From: Corallococcus macrosporus
GTDB lineage: Bacteria > Myxococcota > Myxococcia > Myxococcales > Myxococcaceae
Length of the DNA: 64,000 nt
Assembly: GCF_017302985.1 (NCBI RefSeq)
Contig: NZ_JAFIMU010000013.1
Location: 248,001 to 312,000, forward strand
Direction: 5' to 3'
Under the pieces are notes generated by a model, which did not search any database, was not told where the DNA came from, and was given only the letters and a program-made list of their open reading frames with translations. A program made the position numbers and the translations under genes. Below are positions 8,190-18,100 of this stretch, one piece after another. How positions within the stretch are numbered: the stretch's first letter is position 1; every line of letters starts with the position of its first letter.

Positions 8190-11100
8190 CTAGCGGTCCT
8201 GGAGCGCGGGGGTTCCCAGCACCTGTGCCAGCGCCGCGTCCAGCTCCGCTCCGGACAGGCCCTCCACGTAGGCGCGGATGCGCTCCAGGTCGCCCTCCGG
8301 GCTGTCGCCCAACCGGGGCTGCGGGACTTCGGGCGGCTTCGCCTGGACCGGCTCGGGCTCCGGGGCTTCTTCGTGGAACAGCGTGCGCACGCGCTCCGCG
8401 TGTTCCGCCATGAAGTACGTCGCCAGCATGTCGAGCGTCATGTTCTCGAACAGCAGCGTGGCGGGCAGCTTCCCGAAGTCCTTCTCCAGTTGCTTGATGA
8501 CCGACAGGTTCACCAGCGAGTCCACGCCGTAGGTCTCGAAGGTCGCCTGCGGATCAAAGCGCTCGGGGGCAATCTTCAGGAGCGTGGCGAACACGTGGGT
8601 GACGTAGGCCAGCGTCTTCGCGCGCGGGTCCAGGACCGGCGCGGGGGCCTGCTTCCGCTTCGCGGGGACGGGCTTGTCCCGACGGGTGATTTCGGGCGCG
8701 GTGGCCTTCACGGCCACCGTCTGGGCGGCGAGCACCACCTGTCCGGTGCTCCTGGCGATGACCACGTCCTGACCTGCCCCCGTGGCGTGCGGGACGAAGG
8801 CCGCCTTCGCGAAGCCCGCCTGGCCCAGCAGCGCGGTCCACCCCGCGGCATCGAGCAACGGCGAGTGCTCGATGCGGCCCTCGCCTTCCTCGTAGAGCCA
8901 CCAGCCCTGCGTCATGCCGAAGACGAGCGTCGTGAAGTCCCAGACACGGGTGAGCTCGTTGATGACGACCAGCCCGCCCGCGCGGAGCATCCGCTGGATG
9001 TGGCCCAGCGTGCGGCCCATGCTCCGGGTCGCGTGCAGCACGTTGGTGGCCAGCACCAGGTCCACGCTCCCGGGCTCGATGCCCTGCGCGCTGGGGTCCG
9101 CTTCGATGTTCAGGACCTTCGGCTCCAGGAAGGCGTGCGCCGTGCCGTACTTCTCCGCTCCGTACCGGACGAAGCCCGCGGACACGTCCGTGTAGACGTA
9201 GCGCACGTGCGGCCCCAGCGCCTTGAGCGCGGACAGGACGTGCTCGCTGGTGCCGCCGGTCCCCGCTCCCACTTCGAGGATCCGGACCACGGCCGAGGGG
9301 GCTTCCGCGACGCGGGCCTGCACGTACGCGCGGATCGCGTTCGCCACCAGGCCGTTGAAGAAGTCCGCGATGGGGTTGCCCTTGTAGACGCGCTCGACCT
9401 TCTCCATGGAGCCCTGCGGGAAGAGCACCGCCGTGGCCTCGCGGCGGCCGGTCAGCACGTCGGGATAGGCGTCCAGGCAGAGGGCCAGCAGGGAGATGAG
9501 GTGGCCCAGGTCGGGATGCGCGGTGAGCAGCCGCTGCTTCCAGGCCTCCAGGCCATTCGCATCGGGCGACTGGGTGGCTTGCGGCCTCACGTGGATGCGG
9601 GTGCCCTGACGCTCGACATAGCCGCCCCGCTCCAGCACGCCCATCAGCGCCTGCCAGAGGCGGGAGTGCTCCTCGACCACGCCCACCTTCCGGGCCTGCG
9701 TGTGGAGGTCCCATTCCTCGCCCGAGGAGCCCACGGCGCCCAGGCGCTTCAATGCGTTCAGCAGCAGTGCCCGGCCCCACTGTTCGACGTCGGCGTAGGC
9801 CGTGGCCGCTCCTTGCACGTTCGACTCCGCCCGCCGGCCCCAGGTGCTTGCCTCTTCCAGGGCTCGTGCATCCAGCCCGTGGGTTCCGGGCGCGTACACG
9901 TCCACGCTCCGGCTGAAGTCCACGCCCAGCCGCTCCAGGAGGGGCCGCGTGGCCTTGAAGAGCATGACCTGCGGCGCCGCTCCCGCGAGCACCGCCTCCA
10001 TGCCCTCCATGCCTTCAGCGACCTCGATGGGCAGGATGCCCTGCTGGGCCAAGCGCTGCTGATGGTGCGCATTGGCCACCGCGCCGACGCTGCCCCAGTA
10101 GCCCCAGTTCAGGACGAACGCGGGGAGGCCCTTCGCTTCACGCACCCAGGCGCCAAAGGCATCCTGGAACGTGCTCCCCGCGGCGTAGTTCGCCTGCCCC
10201 GCGTTGCCCCAGATGGACTGGCCCGAGGAGAAGAAGACCGCGCACTCCAGCGGCTCTCCCTCCAGCGCCGCGTGCACCGCCACGCTCGCCTTCACCTTCG
10301 AGTCCAGCACCGAGCGCAGCACGTCCTCCGTCATGCGCTCGAGCGCGCAGTCGTGGAGGACCATCGCCAGGTGGAAGACGCCGTGGACGGTGCCGAAGCG
10401 CTGCTTCGCCTGTGCGACGACCCGAGCCGCTTCGCCCGGCTTCGTCACGTCCGCCCGCACGTACTCCACCTCGGCTCCGGCGGCCTCCAGTCCCTTCAGC
10501 TTCCGCGCGAGGTCGCCCTCGGCTGCGCGCCTTCCGACGATGACCAGCCGCGCCGCGTACTTCCTCGCCAGCCACTCCGCCACCGCCAGCCCGATGCCGC
10601 CGCCTCCGCCCACCAGCAGGTACACGCCGCGCTGTCTCAGTGGCATCCGTCCCTGCTGCAACCGCTTCACTGGCAGCAGCCGCCGCACGTACCGGCGTCC
10701 CTGCCTCAGCGCCACGTCCGCTCCCTTCCCGTCCCCTTCCTCCCCCACCACTCCGTCCACCCACTGGCCGCGCGCGACGTCTTCGGTCCCCACGTCCACG
10801 TAGCTGACACGCAGCGCCGGGTATTCGTTCGCCACTGCCTTCGCGAAGCCCTGCACGCTCGCGCCCCACGGACGCGGGCTCTCGCCCTCCACTACCCGGT
10901 GCGCGCCCACCGTCACCACCCTCAACTCCAACGGCTTGAGGGCCCAGCCATGCGCGCTCAGTGCCTTCACCAGGCTGAAGAGGGCCACCACGCCCCGCTC
11001 CTGGCTGGCTTCCAGCGCCGCTTCGTCTTCCACGCGGGCCGTGACGCCTCCCAGGAAGTACAGCCGCGTCAGGCCTCCGGCCTCTTGCAGCCACTGCTGC

Positions 11101-14100
11101 GCTCCGGCCTCGTCGCGCCGGTTCCACTCCCAATGGCCCGGAGCGTGACGGTGCGTCCGCTCCGACAGCCGCACTCGCACCACACCGTCCGCCGCGTGCG
11201 CCTGCGCCAGTGCCTCTTCCAGCTCGGCGCTGCCTTCGTGCCCCACCAGCACCACTCGCGCGCCTTGCGTCGTGGAGGTCCATTCGCGGGCTCGCGCAGG
11301 CACCGAAGCCTGCTCCCACCTCGGGACGTACAGGAGCGCTTCGGCCTTGGCTGGGACCTCCGACGCCGTCTCGCGCCACTCGCGCAGCGCGACTTCCTTC
11401 AGCTCGACGCAGGGTTCTCCGTCGCGGTCCAACAGCGTGATGTCGTAGCGCAGGTCTCCGCATGAACGGACGTGGACGTAGACCTCTGGCGGCACGGGGC
11501 CGCGCACCGCGACCTCTTCCACCGCGAAGGGCACCGCGAGGCCGTCGCCGGTCCTCAGCCCCAGGATGCTCTGCAGCGCTCCATCCATCACGCCGGGGGG
11601 CAGTGCCCAGCGGCCCCAGGCCTCCTGCTGCGCGGCGCTGGCTTCCAGGCGCGCGAGGACCTCTTCCTCGTTGCTCCACACCTCCCGCACCGTCTGGAAG
11701 CCTTCGCCGTAGCGCAGGCCCAAGGCCTCGAAGCGCGCGTACACCTCGCCTGCTGCCAGGTGCCGGACACAACGGCCACGCACCTCGTCCAGTGACACCG
11801 CCGCGTCGTCTCCGCCCTCGGCGTCATGGGCCAGGACCTCACCGCTCGCGTGCGTCGTCCATTCGGCGTCTCCGCGCTGCTGACTGCGGACCTCGAACTC
11901 CATCCGGTCCGCTTCGTCCTTGCGGAGCGTTAGCCGGACCTCGCGGCCTGCTCGTTCCACGACCAGGGGCTGTGACCACCGCACGCTCCGCAGCGTGTAC
12001 TTCCCGGGGCCCAGTGCCTGACGCGCCGCCACGGTGGCCATCTCCAGGTAGGCCACTCCCGGCAACATGGCGCGGCCTCGGACCTGGTGCTCCGCCACCA
12101 CCCAGGCGGCGTCCGACAAGCGCTGCTGGAAGACCAGCCCGCTGCCCAGGCTCGCCTCCGGCTTCAACCGCCCGAGCAGCGGATGCGGCCCCACCAGACC
12201 TCCCTCCATCGCGGCGGCTTCCACCCAGTGCCGCTCGCGCGCGAAGGGATACGTGGGCAGCGACACGCGCCGGCAGGCCTCGTGCCCCGGCAGACGCCAG
12301 TCGATCGCCGCGCCCTCCACCCAGGCCTCCGCGAGGCTCGTCAGCCGTCCCCGCTGCTGCCAGCCCTCCAGCAGGCGCCGTGCGTCCTCGTCCGAGCTCA
12401 GCAGCGCGGACTTGCGGCCCGCGCCCCGATACAGCCCGTCCGCGGAACGGCCCTCCAGGAAGGCCTCCAGCTTCGTGAGCAGCGCCGCCTTGCTGTCGGC
12501 CACGATGGCCAGGCGCTCCTCCATCACCTCGCGCCCGACCTGGAGCGTGAAGGCCACGTCGCAGGGACGAACGCCTTCGGGCTCCATGCGCTCCCGCACG
12601 TAGCGGATCAATCGCTCCGCGGCCTCCCGCAGACGGTCCGGTGCCTTCGCGGACAGCGGGAACAGCCACGGGCCTTCCGGCGCCTGGGCTCCGGTCTTCT
12701 CCTCGCGGAACTCCTCCAGCACCACATGCGCGTTCGCGCCTCCCGCGCCGAAGGAGCTGATGGCCGCCCTTCTCGGCCCGTGCGCCTTCGCGGGCCACGG
12801 GGCCAGTTCCTTCTGCACGACGAGGGGCGCGTCCGCGAACCGGATGTTCGGATTCGCGGGCTCCGAATGGAGCGAAGGCACGAGCTGCCCGTGCTTCAGC
12901 TGCAACAGGACCTTCGTCACCCCCGCGATGCCCGCCGCCGCCTCCAGGTGGCCGATGTTCGACTTCACGGAGCCCATGGGCACGCGCCCATGCTCCGCCG
13001 CCGGTGCTCCGAACGCGCGCGTCAGCCCGGTGACTTCGATGGGGTCCCCGAGCGACGTCCCCGTGCCGTGCGCCTCCAGGTACCCCAGCTCCCGAGCGTC
13101 GACCTTCGCGCGCCGCAGCGCCTCGGCGATGACGTCGCCCTGGGCGTTCGGGTTGGGCACCGTGTAGCCGTTCGTCTTGCCGCCGTGGTTGAGCGCCGAG
13201 CCCTTCACCAGCGCGTACACCCTGTCCCCGTCCGCGAGCGCCTTGCTCAGCGGCTTGAGCAGCACCGCGCCCACGCCCTCGCCAGGCACGTAGCCGTCGC
13301 CGCCCTCTCCGAACGAGCGGCACCGTCCATCGCTGGACGCGAAGCGGCCCTGGCTCAGCAGCGTGTACTTGTGCGGATGGATGGACAGGTTCACGCCGCC
13401 CGCCACCGCCACGTCGCACTCGCCCGAGCGCAGGGACTGACAGGCCAGGTGGATGGCCGTGAGCGATGACGAACAGGCCGTGTCCACCGCCAGGCTGGGG
13501 CCCTGGAAGTTGAAGAAGTAGGAGATGCGATTGGCGATGGACCAGTGCCCCGACTGCGCCCGCGAGGCCAGGCCCCGCAGCGCGGCCTCCACGCCCAGCC
13601 ATTCGTACTGGCCGTACATCACTCCGACGAACACGCCCGTCCTGGGCGCCTTGGGGGCCAGGGTGCGCCGCGTGTAGCCCGCGTCCTCGAACAGCGACCA
13701 GACCGTCTGCAGGAAGAGGCGCTCCTGCGGATCCATCCCTTCCGCTTCGCGCGTGGAGATGTTGAAGAAGAGCGCGTCGAACGCCGCCACGTCCGACAGG
13801 AAGCCGCCCCACTTCGAGTAGCTCTTGCCCTCCGCGTCCTTGTCCGCGTCGAAGTAGGGCGGGTACTCCCAGCGCCCCAGCGGAATCTCCGTGATGCAGT
13901 CGCGCCCCGCCTTCAGGTTGTCCCAGAAGGCCCAGAGGTCATCCGCCATCGGATAGCGCCCGCTCACGCCCACGATGGCGATGGCGTCCTCCATCGGATC
14001 CGCGCGCTCCCACGCGGCCGGGCGGACGTCGCGCTCGGGCTCCCGCACCGGAGCGGCCGGGGCCTTCACCTCCGTGGCGGCGGCGCCCACCAGCTCCCGC

Positions 14101-15185
14101 ATCCGGGGGCCGTGCTGACGGACGAAGTACTCGGCCAGCTCGCGCGTGGTCTGGTACTCGAACAGCAGCGTCCGGGAGATGTCACCGAAGTGCTGCTGCA
14201 ACGCAGTGTTGACTCCGACGATGACCAGCGAGTCCACGCCGTAGCGCTCGAGCGGTTCGGTCGGATCCAACTGTTCGACGGGCACCTTCGTCTCCCGTGA
14301 GAGCAGCGTCTTCAGGAAGGCTTCCGTTCGCGCCAGCAGGTCGCTGGAACCGGCGGCAGGCGCAGGCTCCAAGGATGCACGCGGTGCGGGGGCTTCCGAG
14401 CCGGGCAGTCCCAGGGTGCGGCCTGCCTTCTGCCGGTCGCCCTCCACGACCACGAACTGCGACAGCGGCGAAGCCAGACCGTCCATGAACGCCTGGAGGC
14501 CGGTGGCGGTGCCGATGGGGTTCAGCCCCATGACCTGCGTCATGTACTTCTCGGACGCGGCATCCAGCGACATGCCGCCCTCGCGCCAGAACGGCCAGTT
14601 CAGCGACAGCGTCCTCCCGGTGCGCTCGCCCCGGGCCCGGAGCCGCTCACGTCGCTCCGCGAAGCGGTCCAGGAAGGCGTTGGCGTACGCGTAGTCCGCC
14701 TGACCCACGTTGCCGATGACCGCTGACAGCGACGAGAAGAGGACGAAGAAATCCAGCGGCTCGTCCTTCAGCGCCTCGTCGAGCGCCATCACGCCCTGCA
14801 CCTTGGGCGCGAGCACGGCGCGCATGTCCTCCCGCGTCTTCTTGATCAGCAGCGCATCGCGCAGCACGCCCGCGGAGTGGATGAGTCCGTGCAGGGGTCC
14901 GAACCGGGCCTTCGCCCGCTGGACGAGTCCCTGGACCTGGGCCCGGTCCGACACGTCCGCGCGGAGGTACTCCGCCTCACCGCCCAGGCTCCGCAGGCGC
15001 TCCAGCAGCTCCGCCGTGCGAGCCTCCGGAGCCGAGCGGCCCACGAGCACCAGCCGGGCATGGACCTGCTTCGCCAGGAACTCGGCGAACAGCCGGCCGA
15101 TGCCCGCCGCTCCGCCCGTGATGACATACGTCCCCCGCTCACGGAGCAGGGACTGCTGCGCGACACCGTTGCTCGTCACCGACAT
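8190..15185 (-). CDS. PKS A: trans-AT PKS, KR(catalytic half)-ACP-KS-DH-KR-cMT-ACP
   Basis: A 2331-residue trans-AT PKS. Order: catalytic KR half from about residue 18 (TGGAAGIG NADPH loop, Tyr165 in DYAYAN); ACP (Ser319, YGVDSL); KS with Cys571 (DTACSSS), HGTGT and NIGH; DH with His1033 (HQVRGRAMLP) and Asp1201 (MDGALQ); KR with Tyr1667; C-methyltransferase around residue 1967 (LEVGAGTGG); ACP (Ser2223). The tail after about residue 2260 ends in a helical segment (GDLERIRAYVEGLSGAEL) that looks like a docking region. No AT and no thioesterase are present. The protein begins in the middle of a KR whose structural half is the end of PKS B, separated by one in-frame TGA and three bases. The second module predicts a beta-hydroxy reduced and dehydrated, alpha-methylated (ene) unit. 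Confidence 0.93.
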   Translation of the reverse strand: MSVTSNGVAQQSLLRERGTYVITGGAAGIGRLFAEFLAKQVHARLVLVGRSAPEARTAELLERLRSLGGEAEYLRADVSDRAQVQGLVQRAKARFGPLHGLIHSAGVLRDALLIKKTREDMRAVLAPKVQGVMALDEALKDEPLDFFVLFSSLSAVIGNVGQADYAYANAFLDRFAERRERLRARGERTGRTLSLNWPFWREGGMSLDAASEKYMTQVMGLNPIGTATGLQAFMDGLASPLSQFVVVEGDRQKAGRTLGLPGSEAPAPRASLEPAPAAGSSDLLARTEAFLKTLLSRETKVPVEQLDPTEPLERYGVDSLVIVGVNTALQQHFGDISRTLLFEYQTTRELAEYFVRQHGPRMRELVGAAATEVKAPAAPVREPERDVRPAAWERADPMEDAIAIVGVSGRYPMADDLWAFWDNLKAGRDCITEIPLGRWEYPPYFDADKDAEGKSYSKWGGFLSDVAAFDALFFNISTREAEGMDPQERLFLQTVWSLFEDAGYTRRTLAPKAPRTGVFVGVMYGQYEWLGVEAALRGLASRAQSGHWSIANRISYFFNFQGPSLAVDTACSSSLTAIHLACQSLRSGECDVAVAGGVNLSIHPHKYTLLSQGRFASSDGRCRSFGEGGDGYVPGEGVGAVLLKPLSKALADGDRVYALVKGSALNHGGKTNGYTVPNPNAQGDVIAEALRRAKVDARELGYLEAHGTGTSLGDPIEVTGLTRAFGAPAAEHGRVPMGSVKSNIGHLEAAAGIAGVTKVLLQLKHGQLVPSLHSEPANPNIRFADAPLVVQKELAPWPAKAHGPRRAAISSFGAGGANAHVVLEEFREEKTGAQAPEGPWLFPLSAKAPDRLREAAERLIRYVRERMEPEGVRPCDVAFTLQVGREVMEERLAIVADSKAALLTKLEAFLEGRSADGLYRGAGRKSALLSSDEDARRLLEGWQQRGRLTSLAEAWVEGAAIDWRLPGHEACRRVSLPTYPFARERHWVEAAAMEGGLVGPHPLLGRLKPEASLGSGLVFQQRLSDAAWVVAEHQVRGRAMLPGVAYLEMATVAARQALGPGKYTLRSVRWSQPLVVERAGREVRLTLRKDEADRMEFEVRSQQRGDAEWTTHASGEVLAHDAEGGDDAAVSLDEVRGRCVRHLAAGEVYARFEALGLRYGEGFQTVREVWSNEEEVLARLEASAAQQEAWGRWALPPGVMDGALQSILGLRTGDGLAVPFAVEEVAVRGPVPPEVYVHVRSCGDLRYDITLLDRDGEPCVELKEVALREWRETASEVPAKAEALLYVPRWEQASVPARAREWTSTTQGARVVLVGHEGSAELEEALAQAHAADGVVRVRLSERTHRHAPGHWEWNRRDEAGAQQWLQEAGGLTRLYFLGGVTARVEDEAALEASQERGVVALFSLVKALSAHGWALKPLELRVVTVGAHRVVEGESPRPWGASVQGFAKAVANEYPALRVSYVDVGTEDVARGQWVDGVVGEEGDGKGADVALRQGRRYVRRLLPVKRLQQGRMPLRQRGVYLLVGGGGGIGLAVAEWLARKYAARLVIVGRRAAEGDLARKLKGLEAAGAEVEYVRADVTKPGEAARVVAQAKQRFGTVHGVFHLAMVLHDCALERMTEDVLRSVLDSKVKASVAVHAALEGEPLECAVFFSSGQSIWGNAGQANYAAGSTFQDAFGAWVREAKGLPAFVLNWGYWGSVGAVANAHHQQRLAQQGILPIEVAEGMEGMEAVLAGAAPQVMLFKATRPLLERLGVDFSRSVDVYAPGTHGLDARALEEASTWGRRAESNVQGAATAYADVEQWGRALLLNALKRLGAVGSSGEEWDLHTQARKVGVVEEHSRLWQALMGVLERGGYVERQGTRIHVRPQATQSPDANGLEAWKQRLLTAHPDLGHLISLLALCLDAYPDVLTGRREATAVLFPQGSMEKVERVYKGNPIADFFNGLVANAIRAYVQARVAEAPSAVVRILEVGAGTGGTSEHVLSALKALGPHVRYVYTDVSAGFVRYGAEKYGTAHAFLEPKVLNIEADPSAQGIEPGSVDLVLATNVLHATRSMGRTLGHIQRMLRAGGLVVINELTRVWDFTTLVFGMTQGWWLYEEGEGRIEHSPLLDAAGWTALLGQAGFAKAAFVPHATGAGQDVVIARSTGQVVLAAQTVAVKATAPEITRRDKPVPAKRKQAPAPVLDPRAKTLAYVTHVFATLLKIAPERFDPQATFETYGVDSLVNLSVIKQLEKDFGKLPATLLFENMTLDMLATYFMAEHAERVRTLFHEEAPEPEPVQAKPPEVPQPRLGDSPEGDLERIRAYVEGLSGAELDAALAQVLGTPALQDR
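10211..11273 (-). repeat. Copy 1 of a ~1-kb near-identical KR-coding segment
   Basis: Matches 23214-24276 at a constant offset of 13003 with no indels that I can find. Over 10372-11272 I count about 20 mismatches by eye, roughly 98% identity. It encodes the KR structural region and the first half of the catalytic KR of PKS A. Confidence 0.9.
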
Positions 15186-15191
15186 GGCTCA
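15186..15191 (-). other. In-frame TGA splitting one KR domain between PKS B and PKS A
   Basis: On the minus strand the junction reads TGA GCC ATG. The stop of PKS B and the start of PKS A are in the same reading frame, so one stop codon is all that separates them. The upstream part ends in the KR structural subdomain (EGRRYVSSLG) and the downstream part starts the KR catalytic subdomain. A weak GGGAGAA lies about 12 bases before the ATG. It may be a genuine reinitiation junction, a nonsense mutation or a sequence error. Confidence 0.85.
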
Positions 15192-18100
15192 GCGCTTCTC
15201 CCGCAGCACGCCCAGGCTGCTCACGTAACGACGCCCTTCCCGGTACTGGATCTCCACGTCCTGCCCATCCACGCTGCCCAGCTCCCGCAGGAGCACCGCC
15301 AGGCTCCGCGCGGCGGTCAGCGACGGACGCTCGGTGTCCGCGAGCTCCACGCTCCGGAGCGCCAGGGCCGGACTCTCCATCCTCGCGGTGCGCAGCAGCC
15401 CCGCGACGGCCGCGTGGAGCGGTTCGCTGCCGTCCCGCCCGGAGGCGTGGGCGTGCAGGAGCTGGATCCGCTGCTTCGGCTTGCGGCTCGCCAGGGCCTT
15501 GCAGAGCGAGGCCACCGAGTAGAAGCCGAGCAGCAACTGCTGCTCCAGGTCCTCCGCGTCCGTGCCCACGGAGGGCTCGGACCACAGGTGCAGGAGCCGC
15601 CCCGGGAGCCGTCCTTCGCCCAGCGCGTCCAGCAGCCGGTCGAAGTCTTCTTCACGTCCAGGGGCCACCGTGAAGACGTCCCGCCCGATGCGCTCGAATC
15701 GCTCGCCGGGCCGCACGAAGAGGACCTCCGTGCCGGCGACTCCCAGCGCATCCAGGTGCGTCCTCACCCGGTCCACCGAAGCCGCATCCGGACCGAAGAC
15801 GAGCAGCGGGCCTCCCGCGTCCGCGACGGCCTCGGGAGTCTGCGCGTGCGACAGCTCCCATCGCCGCTCGCAGTAGAACGGCGCCGCGGGCCGCGCGAGG
15901 CCTCGCTCCAGCGGCTTGACGGACAGACCATGCAGCCGCGCGACGTGACGGCCTTCCAGGTCGAGGACCTGAAGGTGGAAGGCCCGGAGGCCATCGGCGG
16001 GTGGTGTCGCCACCTCCTCGGCGCGGACATAGCAGTCGGGAGGCAGCGGGCCGAACAGCTCCAGCTCCTCCAGCGCCACGGGCACATAGACGAACGCTCC
16101 AGGCCGGAGCAGGCCCGCGAGCGACTGGAACGCGCCATCCACCAGCGCCGGATGCAACACGAAGTCCTGGCGGTGTTCCCGCAGCGAATCGGGCAGGCGC
16201 AGCCGCGCGATGGACTCGTGCTCACCGGACGCGAGCTCTTCGATGACTCGCAGGCTGGGGCCGTAGCCGGAGCCGGACTGGCGGAGGGTTTCGTACCAGG
16301 TGGAGCCAGACTTCCGATCAGGGCACCTGCGCAGCACCGAGGCGACGTCGATGGGCGCGGGGGCCGGACGCTGCGCGCCGAGGAGCAACCGGCCTCGTGC
16401 GTGCTCGCGCGCGCCCTCCCCGTCCATGGTGACTTCGAAGTCCAGACCGTCGTCTCCGCCGCCGAACCGCAGTGAAATCTCTCGTGGGGCATCGACCACC
16501 ACCGGCCTGCGCCAGCTCACCTGACGCAGTCCTCTCACGGTCGCGGCGCCCAGCAGCTTCACGGCCGCTGCTCGCGCCAGCTCCAGCGTCATCGCGCCCG
16601 GCAGCAACCGCTGGCCCTGGATGATGTGGTCGCGCACGAAGAACTCTTCTCCCGACAGCTTGTGGGTGAAGCGCGTTTCCGGCGCGGCGGGCGGGGTTCC
16701 TGCTTCCGCCCAGTAGCGGGTGCGGGCGAAGGGATAGGTCGGCAGGGGCACCCTTCGTGGCGGGGCCTCCGCGTACCAGTGGGACCAGTCCACTTCGGCG
16801 CCCAGGGCCCAGGCCTCCGCCAGGGGTGCGGCGTGGTGGTGCTTCAGGTGGTCTTCCAGCGCCGGGGCTTCCGCCTTCGCGCCCAGGGCCTTCAGTGCCT
16901 CGGCGCTTCGCTTGCGGTGGCCCTGGTACAGCCGGCCCGGCAATGCCTGTCCGCGCAGATAGGCGTCCAGTCCTTCGCGGGCCTCGCTGGCGTTCGACAC
17001 GACGAGCGCCAGCCGCTCGTCGTGGGCATCCCTTCCCACCTGGAGCGTGTAGAGCACCGACGCGAAGGCATCCGGGGTCGGTCCTTCGGGAATGGACGCG
17101 GGCACGGTCTGCGGACGCTTCCGGGTGATGCGTTCGATGAGCGCCCCCAGTCCCTCCACGCCCACGAACTCCGAGGGCAGCAGGGAGACGTCCCACTTCT
17201 CCTCGATGCGCTCCACCAGCCTTCCGATGACGTTGCGCTGGAGCAGCGCGCCGAGGATGGAGTCGTCCGCGAGGACCTCCGCCGCGTCCACGCCCAGCAG
17301 CTCCGCGCACAGCGCCGCCACGTCCTCCCTCAAACCTTCGGAGGATGCACCGGCTCGCGGCGCTGCTGAGTGGCCCAGCGCATCCCGCAGCAGCGTCGCG
17401 TAGGCCCGCAGCCGCTCCTGATCCCTCGCGGAGAGGACGAGCACTCCGGGTTCGCTCCGTCGCGCGGGTTCACGCTGGGGCGGCGGCAGGTACTCCTCCA
17501 GGACGACGTGCGCGTTCACGCCGCCGTAGCCGAACGAGTTCACCCCCGCGCGCCGGGGCACGACGTTCCCCTTCGCGTCGCTCAAGCGCGGCCAGGGACG
17601 GGCCTCCCGGTTCAGGTAGAAGGGGCTGCCTTCCAGTTGGATGCGCGGGTTCACGTCGCGCACGTGGAGGGTGGCCGGGAGCACGCCGTGGCGGAGGGAG
17701 AGCAGCACCTTGACCAAGCTGGCCATGCCCGAGGCGGGCTCCAGGTGGCCGATGTTCGTCTTCACCGAGCCGAGCCCGCAGTGCGGCTGGCTCGCGGGCG
17801 GATGGTCCCAGCGCCGGTACAGCTCCGTGAATGCCTTCTTCAGCGCGTTGAGCTCGATGGGGTCTCCCAGCGCCGTCCCCGTGCCCATCGCTTCGACGTA
17901 GGTGATGGTGGCGGGGTCGATCCGCGCTTCGGAATAGGCCTCGACCATGGCCTCCGCCTGGGCGACGGGGTTCGGCGCGGTCAGGGACGTTGAACGGCCG
18001 CCGTGGTTGATGGCGACGCCACGGATGAGGCCGTGGATGGTGTCCCCGTCCTTCTGCGCCTTCCGCAGCGGCTTGAGCACCACCACCGCGACGCCCTCTC

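Noticed and set aside
8160-11465. Plus-strand open frame of about 1100 codons after thioredoxin
   Set aside because: Overlaps the DH-KR-cMT-ACP part of PKS A and shows no protein family features.
15150-15191. Selenocysteine readthrough of the TGA between PKS B and PKS A, given tRNA-Sec nearby
   Set aside because: The only hairpin I see just downstream (AGCAG-TCC-CTGCT) has a 5-bp stem and 3-nt loop and does not look like a bacterial SECIS; a Sec residue in a KR linker would have no evident role.
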